Shown here piece by piece: positions 1 through 7,260 of a stretch of 22,602 nucleotides of DNA (the first letter of the stretch is position 1; each line of letters begins with the position of its first letter). A program made the position numbers and the translations under genes. The notes below the pieces were generated by a model that worked only from the letters and a program-made list of their open reading frames with translations, was not told where the DNA came from and did no database searches. This stretch comes from a virus. The stretch is taken from positions 1 to 22,602 of IMG/VR virus record IMGVR_UViG_3300042508_000004. The stretch is one strand, 5' to 3'.

Positions 1-986
1 TTTGTGTCTTCTGCCGCACTAAGGTTCGGAGAAAGAAATGGCCAAGATGTTGTGTTTCCGACGCCAAAGCCACGCATCTGGTCTAAAGTGAACCAGTTTT
101 GGGTGTTGCTTGACGATTTTAGAGTCAACCACTGCGGTTCCCAACCCAGCGTCACGGTGGCATTACCGCTCCCGTCAGTCGTAAACGACCCGCACTGAAT
201 GAACCCGTCCGACGCGGTGACGTGGGCGAAGAGGTAGGCGACGTAGGTGCCGCCAGAGGCGTTGACGGTCGCGTCAGTGCCGACACTAAACTCAGTCGCG
301 GTCGGTGTTGTGCTGTTCCAGCGTGTCGCGCCAGTGGCTACCGCAGCCGTGCTGTTCAGCACCATATACTGCGTGTTGGCGTTGCTGCGGTGATAGACCT
401 GCCAGTCAGCAGAAGCGTCAGTGCGTTTGACGAGGATCATGCCCGGAGCCACGCCAAGATTGTGCGCGATGGTGCGGTTAGCACCCGTCCCCGTATACGT
501 CACCACGTCGAAGAAATTGGGCGCTTCGCGGAATGTCCATGAGGCGTAGGTAACGTTGTTTGTATTTGCGCTAAAACCAGCACCAAGAGTGAACCCGCTA
601 GAAGTGAAAGATGTTAAGGCGGTCGTGTAGTCAGCCTGAGCATTAGTATTGGCTGTACTTAGGTTCTTCGTGGCCCCACGAACTGTGTCGTATACCTGAC
701 TGCTGTCAACAACTGACCGTGTTTTTAGCCAAACCATCCCGCCCTGACCGGACAGGTTGATGCCGTTGGTGATGGTCTGTGTGCTGCCGTTGCCCGTGTA
801 AAGCCACGTTGAAAACACGTCCTCGACTACGGGCTGGATGTTCCCCGCAATCGGCCACAGCCCCTGCTTCGTCCAGAAGCTGGCCTCGGCAAGCGTCCAC
901 ATGCCGGGAGCCGCGCCGCTCTGGAACGGGCCAGCGGGCGTGACGGGTGTTTTTCTGATGAGGCCACCGGGGAAGTTATTGCTCAC
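1..986 (-). CDS. Partial tail fibre/structural protein, C-terminus off the left edge
   Basis: An open frame without stops runs from a GTG at 986 to the left edge, giving about 328 residues with the end missing. The start overlaps the stop of the upstream gene in a GTGA, the usual coupling in this operon; an AGAGG lies about 10 nt upstream. The protein begins SNNFPGGLIRKTPVTPAG. A central block (FFDVVTYTGTGANRTIAHNL, then PGMILVKRTDASADWQVYH, then NASGGTYVAYLFAH) is a beta-rich module I know as a recurrent domain of large tail/fibre proteins in uncultured aquatic phages (I believe DUF7483). A copy-like stretch (STWLYTGNGSTQTITNGINL, GQGGMVWLKTRS) precedes it, so the protein seems built from repeats of one fold. 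Position after the fibre genes suggests a host-contact or distal tail role. The exact function is inference. Confidence 0.85.
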   Translation of the reverse strand, partial: MSNNFPGGLIRKTPVTPAGPFQSGAAPGMWTLAEASFWTKQGLWPIAGNIQPVVEDVFSTWLYTGNGSTQTITNGINLSGQGGMVWLKTRSVVDSSQVYDTVRGATKNLSTANTNAQADYTTALTSFTSSGFTLGAGFSANTNNVTYASWTFREAPNFFDVVTYTGTGANRTIAHNLGVAPGMILVKRTDASADWQVYHRSNANTQYMVLNSTAAVATGATRWNSTTPTATEFSVGTDATVNASGGTYVAYLFAHVTASDGFIQCGSFTTDGSGNATVTLGWEPQWLTLKSSSNTQNWFTLDQMRGFGVGNTTSWPFLSPNLSAAEDT

Positions 987-1279
987 TGCGCGTCTGCCTC
1001 TTCAAGAGGAGCATCCCAATTACACGTTACCTCGTTAAACGCATAGCCCTTTCCGGGGCTGGGCGGAATAAAGGCATCGCGCTCTGCGTCGTATGTGTAG
1101 CCAATCCCAGCGTAGTTCACGCGCAGCGGACGGCCTTCAGGATGCTCGCCGTTGTGGGTATTGTAGGAAGTCTGGACCCAAGAAGCTGGGTCGCCAAACA
1201 AGCCGCTGTCAATTACGTCCTGTTCAGCCACAATGACCTGAGTGACAATGCCATCTTCAACTTTTGCAAAGTGCGCCAT
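983..1279 (-). CDS. Small conserved phage structural protein (98 aa)
   Basis: The 98-residue product starts MAHFAKVEDGIVTQVIVAEQ and contains WVQTSYNTHNGEHP and NYAGIGYTYDAERDAFIPP, a pattern I recognise from a very common small protein of aquatic phages that sits beside tail fibre genes. Its biochemical role is not established to my knowledge; neighbours suggest a tail or fibre-associated part. A GAGG lies 7 nt before the ATG. Its TGA stop is shared with the GTG start of the large partial gene downstream. No signal peptide or membrane segment is visible. Confidence 0.85.
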   Translation of the reverse strand: MAHFAKVEDGIVTQVIVAEQDVIDSGLFGDPASWVQTSYNTHNGEHPEGRPLRVNYAGIGYTYDAERDAFIPPSPGKGYAFNEVTCNWDAPLEEADAQ

Positions 1280-1287
1280 ACCCTACC

Positions 1288-2196
1288 TCAGAATGTAATC
1301 GAGCCACTGCTCGTAAAGGTGTAGATTGTACGCCCGCCAATTGTGGTAACCGTTGGTGAGCCAGTTGTTGAAGCCGCTACTAGGGCTGAAGAAATAATGA
1401 CAACTCCTGAACCGCCATTGCCGCCAAAGCTGTTATTGTAGTTACCGCCACCACCACCACCGCCGCCACGGTTTGCAGTGCCATCAACACCGTTAACCCC
1501 ACTAGCGCCCGTGCCTCCGACGCCATTGCCACCCCCACCTTGGCCGCCGGGGTTATACTGGTAAACCGTGCTAGCTACGCCAAACGCCCATCCTCCACCG
1601 CCACCGCCCGCATAAAAGACTGCTGAGCCAGTAACTGAGCTTTGGACACCATCGCCGCCAGTACCGTTGTCAAGGCGGTTGGTAGTTGGAACACCCCCCG
1701 CAGAACCCGCGCCACCGCCGCCGCCGCCGGAATAATTTGGCCCTCCGGTGCCATCCCCCCCATTAGTACCCTGAGCGGGAGATGTAGAAGGGGTGTTGCC
1801 AATGCCGGCTACACCGGGTGGTGGCGTACCAGTCCCGCCGCCGCCTGAGCCTCCGTTAGCGCCCGCAGGAGTGCTGCCTGCTCCACCGCCGCCGCCGCCC
1901 GCAGCGGTTATCGCGTTAAATACGCTATTAGACCCCGAATTGCCTGCCGCCGCCGCCGTTGCAACGCGAGCGCCGCCTGCTCCTACGGTAACAGTATAAG
2001 CTAATCCGCGAGTGAGAGGGAAATTAGCTTCGCTGCGTAAACCACCAGCGCCACCACCACCACCATCAGCACCCGTGCTACCAGAGCCGCCAGCGCCGCC
2101 GCCAGCTACAACTAAACACTCAAATATAGGCCAATTCCCAGCCGCGACGGCCTGAAGCTGTTGGACGAGGTTCCATCTCCCGCTGTAATTTGGCAT
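1288..2196 (-). CDS. Glycine-rich tail adhesin-like protein
   Basis: This 302-residue protein has a short non-repetitive start (MPNYSGRWNLVQQLQAVAAG), then from about residue 30 to 275 long runs of Gly broken by Ala, Ser, Asn and Thr. Runs of five to eight glycines recur. The region is punctuated by short beta-like segments such as FECLVVAGGG, LAYTVTVGAGG and GGSGVVIISS. The last 30 residues form a hydrophobic beta tail (TTIGGRTIYTFTSSGSITF). The LVVAGGGGGG / YTVTVGAGG / GGSGVVIIRY pattern is that of the glycine-rich domain of many phage tail proteins. In T4-type gp38 adhesins, polyglycine-II helices form a sandwich that displays receptor-binding loops. I infer a distal adhesin. The coding strand is strongly GGN-rich, which creates false open frames on the other strand. 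Confidence 0.82.
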   Translation of the reverse strand: MPNYSGRWNLVQQLQAVAAGNWPIFECLVVAGGGAGGSGSTGADGGGGGAGGLRSEANFPLTRGLAYTVTVGAGGARVATAAAAGNSGSNSVFNAITAAGGGGGGAGSTPAGANGGSGGGGTGTPPPGVAGIGNTPSTSPAQGTNGGDGTGGPNYSGGGGGGAGSAGGVPTTNRLDNGTGGDGVQSSVTGSAVFYAGGGGGGWAFGVASTVYQYNPGGQGGGGNGVGGTGASGVNGVDGTANRGGGGGGGGNYNNSFGGNGGSGVVIISSALVAASTTGSPTVTTIGGRTIYTFTSSGSITF

Positions 2197-2227
2197 TAGA
2201 GGTTACCTGTGTGGAAGGAGCGCATGG

Positions 2228-2479
2228 TCATGCCAGTTGCTTTGCCATCACGTCGCGCATGATGATCTCCTTCGCCTGCTCGATGATTGAGCTTGCAAGG
2301 AGGTCGCGCAGGCGGTTAGCGAACTCCGCCATGGCCTCGTCTTCGGGGTGCTTCTCGGCGATCTCCGCCAGCGCCAACTGATAGTTGTTGATGTTGATCT
2401 GGTGATGCATGACCTCACGCTGACGGTGCTCGTAGGCGTCAGTGAGGATTTTGATGCGTTCTTCGTTGAGGTCGATCAT
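2228..2479 (-). CDS. Small helical protein, function unknown
   Basis: The 83-residue product is almost wholly helix-forming (MIDLNEERIKILTDAYEHRQ, then HHQININNYQLALAEIAEKH, then AEFANRLRDLLASSIIEQAK). It has heptad-like spacing of hydrophobic residues and no cysteines or membrane segment. A GGAG lies 10 nt upstream of the ATG. Lying between the propeller gene and the polyglycine gene, it could be a fibre-assembly chaperone or a small coiled-coil bridge, but I do not recognise a named family. The 31 nt after it hold only the leader of the next gene. Confidence 0.75.
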   Translation of the reverse strand: MIDLNEERIKILTDAYEHRQREVMHHQININNYQLALAEIAEKHPEDEAMAEFANRLRDLLASSIIEQAKEIIMRDVMAKQLA

Positions 2480-2492
2480 GCGTTGTGCTCCA

Positions 2493-3477
2493 TTAGATGA
2501 ACGCTACGCCGTTGCCAGTGCTAGCTGGCAGAGTAGCTGGATTGGTGAACTTAGTACCGAAGCCAGAGCCAGACCACGGGTAGGCGGTAACAAAAGGTGT
2601 TGTGCTGTGCGCCACGGCTATGGCATCCCCAGCGGGTGTGAAGGCTACGTCTTGGCCATTGCCCGTAGGCAGTGTAGCGGGGTTAGTAAACTTAGTGCCA
2701 AAGCCAGAGCCAGACCAAGGGTAGGTTGAGATGAAGGGCGTTGTGTTGTGCGCCACTGCGATAGCGTTACCTGCTGGGCTGAATGCTACGCCCGTGCCAA
2801 CGCCAGTCGGCAACGTAGCCGGATCAGCAAACTTTGTACCAAAACCGGAGCCGCTCCAAGGGTATGCCGTGACAAAAGGTGTCACGTTGTGCGCTACGGC
2901 GATGGCATCTCCTGCTGGACTGAACGCTACTGAAAAACTCTGCCCTGAGGGCAGCGTACCGGGGTCTGTAAACTTTGTCCCAAAGCCTGAGCCGCTCCAA
3001 GAATAAACTGTAACTCGCGGCGATGTTGATCCTTGGGCTACTGCAAGCGCGTTCCCCGATGGGCTAAAAGCAACGCCTTCACCATCGTTCGTAGGTAACG
3101 TAGCCGGATTAGTAAACTTTGTGCCGAACCCGGAACCGGACCACGGATACGCAGAAATAAAAGGCGACGTTTGATGGCCAACAGCAATGGCGTTACCAGA
3201 CGGGCTGAACGCAACCGCGACGCTAGTCCCAGCAGGCAGTGTGGCGGGATCGGCAAACTTCGCGCCGAAGCCACTGCCACTCCAAGGGTAGGCGGTGATA
3301 AACGGAGAGGTAACGTGCGCCACCGCAACAGCATTGCCAGAAGAAGTAAAAGCTACGTCTTGGCCGTTTCCCGTAGGTAGTGTAGCAGGGTCAGCAAACT
3401 TAGTGCCAAAGCCGGAGCCGCTCCAAGGGTAGGCGGTAACAAAGGGTGTTGTGGTGTGCGCCACGGCGATGTACTGC
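2493..3477 (-). repeat. Seven tandem 141-bp coding repeats (propeller blades)
   Basis: The DNA coding for the beta-propeller is a tandem array. The anchor aactt of each copy (in the codons for TKF) begins at 2548, 2689, 2830, 2971, 3115, 3256 and 3397, so the period is 141 bp with a single 144-bp step. Copies are highly similar but not identical, with many synonymous differences, so the array is not a fresh duplication. Confidence 0.93.
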
Positions 3478-3806
3478 GGCACGACAGGCGTAACACTATT
3501 ACTCGCCCCGCTCACAGGCGAGGGGCCGTAGCTGTTCAAGGCAAAGACGTTAAACGTGTAGCTGGTGCCATTGGTCAGGCCGGAGAACGTCAGGGGTGAC
3601 GCGGATGCAGTCGCGGCGACGTTGTCTGGGGTGCTGCGCCCGGTGTAGCCGGTGATCGCCGATCCGCCGACGTTCGCAGGCGCAGTAAACGTCACGGTCG
3701 CGGAGGCGTTACCGCCCGTAGCCGTGCCAATCGTCGGCGCGTTCGGAGCCTGAAGCGGGTTGAACCCTACGCCGAGGATGCCGCCCTGAAATTTGCTGAG
3801 TGGCAT
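2493..3806 (-). CDS. FN3 plus seven-bladed beta-propeller tail protein
   Basis: The 437-residue protein has a short N-terminal segment (MPLSKFQGGILGVGFNPLQ). A fibronectin type III domain follows at about residues 20-108 (APTIGTATGGNASATVTFTA, GLTNGTSYTFNVFALNSYGP). Then come seven near-identical blades of about 47 residues at 111-437. Each blade has the plan IAVAHxTxPFxTAYPWSGSG, then FGTKFxxPATLPxG, then VAFSPxGNA, as in WD40/NHL-like propellers. The chain enters at strand IAVAH and ends on strand GVAFI, so the last blade completes the first (velcro closure), which supports a closed seven-blade ring. Blade four is the most divergent and one residue longer. The setting among fibre genes points to host-surface binding, which is inference. 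No catalytic residues are evident. Confidence 0.88.
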   Translation of the reverse strand: MPLSKFQGGILGVGFNPLQAPNAPTIGTATGGNASATVTFTAPANVGGSAITGYTGRSTPDNVAATASASPLTFSGLTNGTSYTFNVFALNSYGPSPVSGASNSVTPVVPQYIAVAHTTTPFVTAYPWSGSGFGTKFADPATLPTGNGQDVAFTSSGNAVAVAHVTSPFITAYPWSGSGFGAKFADPATLPAGTSVAVAFSPSGNAIAVGHQTSPFISAYPWSGSGFGTKFTNPATLPTNDGEGVAFSPSGNALAVAQGSTSPRVTVYSWSGSGFGTKFTDPGTLPSGQSFSVAFSPAGDAIAVAHNVTPFVTAYPWSGSGFGTKFADPATLPTGVGTGVAFSPAGNAIAVAHNTTPFISTYPWSGSGFGTKFTNPATLPTGNGQDVAFTPAGDAIAVAHSTTPFVTAYPWSGSGFGTKFTNPATLPASTGNGVAFI

Positions 3807-3817
3807 CTACGCCGTCC

Positions 3818-4213
3818 TTAGCTAAGTTCTTCGTAGCTAACCACAAATGTAATGTCGCTGGCTGTGCCCACGGTCACCGCGAGGGAGGTGTTTTCCTCAA
3901 GGTAAATCTGCGTGGTCTTGTCGATGATGATAAGCGAGGCGTCAGCCGGGACTGAGATGGTCGAAGCAATCGGGAAGGCCGTGCCGCCAGAGGGGGCTGA
4001 CCCCTGAGCAACACCGCCGTTGGTGTAATAAGACACCGTGCAGTCTGCCGCGTTCGTGCCGTCCACGTTAGCCGCGACAAGCGAATTGACCTTGAGGACC
4101 TTACCACTTGACGCAGCGTTCTGGAGGAGGACCACAGCCGTAGTGCCTGACGGCGTAAAGTACGTCGTTTTGCCTGTAGCAGTCGTAAGACTGAGGATAT
4201 TCGGAGCCGCCAT
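3818..4213 (-). CDS. Small beta-rich virion structural protein (131 aa)
   Basis: The 131-residue product starts MAAPNILSLTTATGKTTYFT and has the segments NAASSGKVLKVNSLVAANVD and GTAFPIASTISVPADASLII, ending VVSYEELS. This is a recognisable and widespread small protein of aquatic phages, always in the tail/fibre region. It looks like an all-beta domain with a jelly-roll or Ig-like pattern and no catalytic motif. An AAGGAC lies 7 nt before the ATG. Its likely role is a fibre-associated or decoration subunit, but I know of no experimental assignment. Confidence 0.82.
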   Translation of the reverse strand: MAAPNILSLTTATGKTTYFTPSGTTAVVLLQNAASSGKVLKVNSLVAANVDGTNAADCTVSYYTNGGVAQGSAPSGGTAFPIASTISVPADASLIIIDKTTQIYLEENTSLAVTVGTASDITFVVSYEELS

Positions 4214-4223
4214 AGTCCAGTCC

Positions 4224-6101
4224 TTATAGCCCGTAGATGAAGTTAATACCGGTGGCTCGTGCTTGAGTTACACCAGCAGCAGGTGGCGCTTGCGACACCC
4301 ACGCCGATCCGTTCGACGTTAGCACATTACTGGCCGTACCGGGAGATACAGATGACACCGCAGAGGTGCCATTACCCACCAAAACAGCGCCAGTGCTAAA
4401 CGTTGTAGCGCCCGTGCCGCCGTTGGCGACCGGAAGAGTGCCCGTAACCGTTGCAGAAGCAAGGTCAACGCTCAGCGTACCGCCAAGGGTAAGGTTGCCC
4501 GTAGAAGTGACCGTGCCTGTAAGGGTGATCCCACTAACCGTGCCAGTACCACCGACGCTGGTTACCGTGCCAACAAACTGGTCGTTGGAGGTAATGTTGA
4601 AGTTAGGGTAGCTACCCGTGATAACGGTAGTGCCGCCGCCAGTGAGGCTGACGACCTGATCTGGTGCGGTGTTGGTAACCGTGATGGACCCTGCGCCGTT
4701 GGAGACGCTGATGCTCGTACCGGCAGTCAGGGTGGCCTTGACCAACTCACCATCTGAGGTGCGCCCAACCAGTAACTGGCCGTCCGTGTAGGACGTCTGC
4801 CCCGTACCACCAGCAGCAACGGGGAGCGTACCAGTCGTCAGTGTCGTGGTACCAGACGAGAAGAGCGCGCGGTTAGCCGCTGTAAACGTCGTCAGACCTG
4901 TACCGCCTAGCGTCGTAGCTACAGGTGAGGTGAGGCTGAACTGCGTGCCAGTGAGCGTCAGGCCGGTGCCAGCCGAGTAAATCTGCGCGTCAGAGATTTG
5001 AACAAACGTGATGTTTGTCGTGCCAAACGTAATCGTACCCGGAGTGTTGCAGGTGTAGGTCCCACCTGCGCCGGTCGTGCCTTGTTGGACAAACACGGTC
5101 GAGCCTTCGCTCAAACCGGCTGGGCTAGCGCTGACAAAAGTGTCCGCGTCACTGGAGCGCGTCAGTACCCAGTTGGTCGAGACAGAACCTACGCTTGTCA
5201 CAACGTAGATGCCGTTCTGCGTCTGTGTCGTCTGCTGGTAAATTAAAACGCGGTCAGCGACACTGAGCGTCACACCATCAATAACCAGCGCAGCTTGAGT
5301 GCCAGCATTGGTTAGGGTAGCGCCAACTCCGGCAGTGCCGTTGCTGTACGTCGCGTTCAGGTTGGCCGGTGACTCGACCCGTACCGGCTGGTGGAAGTGA
5401 ATACCGGTTGAGGCTACTGTATCTACATACTGCTTGGTTGCCGCTTGCAGCGCCAGCGTCGGGTCTTGAGTCAGCGTAACCGAGGTCAGACCAGCAAGAG
5501 TTGTAGATGTAGCGCCGAGGGCCACGGCTGTGCTGCCGATGGTAACCGAACTATTGCTCAGCGCAGCGTTAGGGATTGCAGTGAAGTTCGTACCTGTAAG
5601 CGTCGGGGTCGTGGAGAACGTCGGTGGGTTACCGCCAACAAGGACACCAGAAGCCGATGCAAGGAACGCCGTGGTGTTAGCCGCCGTCTGGTAAGGGACA
5701 GAGCCCGCAGCGCCAGCAGCTAGGTTAGTAGCCCGCGTAGCCGTCGTTGCGTTGCCGGTGATGTCGATGTTGACGTTACCAGTCGCGTCCTCATTGACTG
5801 ACTTTTCAGCCGGGTAGGTGACGAAGACGTCTTTAGTGCCCGCCGAGAAGTTGACGAGGCTGCCGCTGTTGCTCGAAGAGAGCACCGTATCGCGGTTGAG
5901 CGTAGGACCGGCGCTGTTATATGTGCCGATACCGACTTCAAACTGACTGCCACCTGAGATGGTGTAGTAGGTGGTATTGCCGTTACCGATAGCCGCGCCG
6001 AACGACTGAAAGCCAGCGGGAGGCGAGCCACTAAGCGTGACTGACCCAGTGCCGGTCGTAGTGGTCGTATCTTTTACGCGATCTGCGAGAACGAGAGCCA
6101 T
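4224..6101 (-). CDS. Tail fibre protein with GGTG repeats
   Basis: The 625-residue protein has an N-terminal domain at about 1-100 (MALVLADRVKDTTTTTGTGS, LNRDTVLSSSNSGSLVNFSA, GTKDVFVTYPAEKS) that in related phages is the virion-attachment end. A linker contains NIDITGNATTATRATNL. A tail-fibre signature ATKQYVDT lies at 221-228. The C-terminal half has repeats of the LPVANGGTGATT / LLVGNGTSAVS type (TTLGGTGLTT, LPVAAGGTGQTS, LPVANGGTGATT), the classic phage fibre stalk repeat. Composition is dominated by Thr, Ser, Gly and Val, typical of trimeric beta-helical shafts. The product is probably a trimeric receptor-binding fibre. No auto-cleaving chaperone domain is visible at the C-terminus, which ends in a short INFIYGL tail. 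Confidence 0.9.
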   Translation of the reverse strand: MALVLADRVKDTTTTTGTGSVTLSGSPPAGFQSFGAAIGNGNTTYYTISGGSQFEVGIGTYNSAGPTLNRDTVLSSSNSGSLVNFSAGTKDVFVTYPAEKSVNEDATGNVNIDITGNATTATRATNLAAGAAGSVPYQTAANTTAFLASASGVLVGGNPPTFSTTPTLTGTNFTAIPNAALSNSSVTIGSTAVALGATSTTLAGLTSVTLTQDPTLALQAATKQYVDTVASTGIHFHQPVRVESPANLNATYSNGTAGVGATLTNAGTQAALVIDGVTLSVADRVLIYQQTTQTQNGIYVVTSVGSVSTNWVLTRSSDADTFVSASPAGLSEGSTVFVQQGTTGAGGTYTCNTPGTITFGTTNITFVQISDAQIYSAGTGLTLTGTQFSLTSPVATTLGGTGLTTFTAANRALFSSGTTTLTTGTLPVAAGGTGQTSYTDGQLLVGRTSDGELVKATLTAGTSISVSNGAGSITVTNTAPDQVVSLTGGGTTVITGSYPNFNITSNDQFVGTVTSVGGTGTVSGITLTGTVTSTGNLTLGGTLSVDLASATVTGTLPVANGGTGATTFSTGAVLVGNGTSAVSSVSPGTASNVLTSNGSAWVSQAPPAAGVTQARATGINFIYGL

Positions 6102-6109
6102 CTACTACC

Positions 6110-6472
6110 TCACATCAGGTTGCGAAGCTTGTAGATCGTAGTGAGATAAACTTCCGTCACCCCGTCAACGAGGTTGGCTACCGCCCGGTTGCCCTTGCAG
6201 ATAACCTCATGGTTTTTCTCGATCCACGCAGCGTCTTCGATCAAAATAAGCAGGATGTCATCCGCCTTGGTCTTGGGGGCTTTGATGCCCCCCACCAGTT
6301 CAAATGCACCCTGATACGCCTCGACGAGCTTGTCGATGGCGTCGATCACCTCATCGTAGAACTTGCCGAGTGCTTCATGCCGCGCAAACGCACCGACCCC
6401 ATTGGCAGTCCAATGTTCGAAATGCGCCACGTTGCGAGCATAAAACACTCGGCTGATAAGTTCTTCGATCAT
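6110..6472 (-). CDS. Dps/ferritin-like four-helix phage protein
   Basis: The 120-residue product is all-helical. Residues 17-54 (AHFEHWTANGVGAFARHEAL, then GKFYDEVIDAIDKLVEAY) align without gaps to helix A-B of E. coli Dps as I remember it. H20, H32, D47 and E51 fall on the Dps ferroxidase ligands H51, H63, D78 and E82. The position of Dps D67 is G36, so one ligand is lost. HW at 20-21 also matches. A second helix pair follows (KADDILLILIEDAAWIEKNH). I believe this is the phage family named DUF5856. Whether it binds iron, DNA or neither is unknown. It overlaps the upstream structural gene by one base (TAATG), so it is made together with virion proteins. Confidence 0.8.
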   Translation of the reverse strand: MIEELISRVFYARNVAHFEHWTANGVGAFARHEALGKFYDEVIDAIDKLVEAYQGAFELVGGIKAPKTKADDILLILIEDAAWIEKNHEVICKGNRAVANLVDGVTEVYLTTIYKLRNLM

Positions 6473-6960
6473 TAAGCGATCCGAATGATGGCCGTGGTGT
6501 TAGTGGCGGTCGGGAAGATGATGGTGAAGTCACCGTTCGTCGCCGTCTTGTCCGAACCAAAATCCAGCACCGCAACCGAGGCGTTCGTCAGCGCCGTGTT
6601 GGCGTTCGAGTTAGCCGAAGGCGTGGTGTTATAGATCAGCGCGCCGCGAGCCGTGATGGTCGCGTTAGCGAAGGTAAGGTCACCGAAGTCAACAAAGCCC
6701 GTACCCGTTTCCGAGTTCGTATTGACTGCCGTCACACCGAGGTTGGTCAGCGAGCCGCCGCCAGCGGTGTAGTTGGTGCCCGACGACGAAACTTCGTTCG
6801 ATGAGGTGTACGTCGTGGTGTTCGCATCAAGCGAAGCAGTGGACGAGTACAGCGCCAACTTAAAGACGTCCGCACCTGTGTCGCCCGAGGGGCGGAAGTC
6901 GTGCACAGCCAGCATAAGCTGAGCCTTGAAGCTGGTGCACATTGCCTGCGTAATAGCCAA
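6472..6960 (-). CDS. Virion/tail structural protein (162 aa)
   Basis: The 162-residue product starts MAITQAMCTSFKAQLMLAVH and contains KLALYSSTASLDANTTTYT, SNEVSSSGTNYTAGGGSLTN and AVLDFGSDKTATNGDFTIIF, ending NTTAIIRIA. I recognise this as a frequent small structural protein of aquatic podoviruses and siphoviruses, beta-rich and found in tail modules. Here it sits between the 95-aa protein and the Dps-like protein. No enzymatic motif is seen. Its assignment as a tail part rests on context and composition. Confidence 0.83.
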   Translation of the reverse strand: MAITQAMCTSFKAQLMLAVHDFRPSGDTGADVFKLALYSSTASLDANTTTYTSSNEVSSSGTNYTAGGGSLTNLGVTAVNTNSETGTGFVDFGDLTFANATITARGALIYNTTPSANSNANTALTNASVAVLDFGSDKTATNGDFTIIFPTATNTTAIIRIA

Positions 6961-6971
6961 TGTAGGTCTCC

Positions 6972-7259
6972 TTAACTGTCTAAGATGGGGATGAACTCTG
7001 AGTGCCCGGCCTTGTGAAATTTGTTCACCAGAGTCACGTTATGGGACCGGACAGCCTCGTGCATGTAATAGACGAGCACTTGGCGGATGGAGTCCTTGAA
7101 CGCCTCCGCTTGGTCCCTGATAGCCGGATGGGAGTTGCCCCCAACATAGATGATCTTGTCGAGAGCACGTTCAGCAATCTCTTCGGGCGTGAAGCCACGG
7201 CCTTGCGTGGTCATCACCATCACGTCGCCGCCCAGCATTGTTCCTACGGAGTCAATCAT
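6972..7259 (-). CDS. Conserved helical tail/neck-region protein (95 aa)
   Basis: The 95-residue product contains GRGFTPEEIAERALDKIIYV, SHPAIRDQAEAFKDSIRQVL and RSHNVTLVNKFHKAGHSEFI. It is mostly helical and of a type I know next to adaptor genes in aquatic phages, with no named function. Its ATG follows the stop of the upstream adaptor by one base (TGATATG), which implies coupled translation. It may be a head-tail joining or tail-completion factor; that is inference from position only. Confidence 0.8.
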   Translation of the reverse strand: MIDSVGTMLGGDVMVMTTQGRGFTPEEIAERALDKIIYVGGNSHPAIRDQAEAFKDSIRQVLVYYMHEAVRSHNVTLVNKFHKAGHSEFIPILDS

Positions 7260-7260
7260 A

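Noticed and set aside
1288-2196. Glycine-rich frame considered as collagen-like or PE_PGRS-like
   Set aside because: No regular Gly-X-Y triplets and no PE domain. The pattern fits the phage glycine-rich tail domain better.
2493-3477. Regular 141-bp repeats considered as a CRISPR array
   Set aside because: Repeats and spacers are both coding, the period is three-fold and the product is a beta-propeller. No short conserved direct repeat with unique spacers.
6110-6472. Possible programmed frameshift between the 162-aa and 120-aa tail-region genes, as in tail assembly chaperones
   Set aside because: The junction is a plain TAATG overlap with no slippery heptamer, and the downstream product is a full Dps-like protein with its own start.
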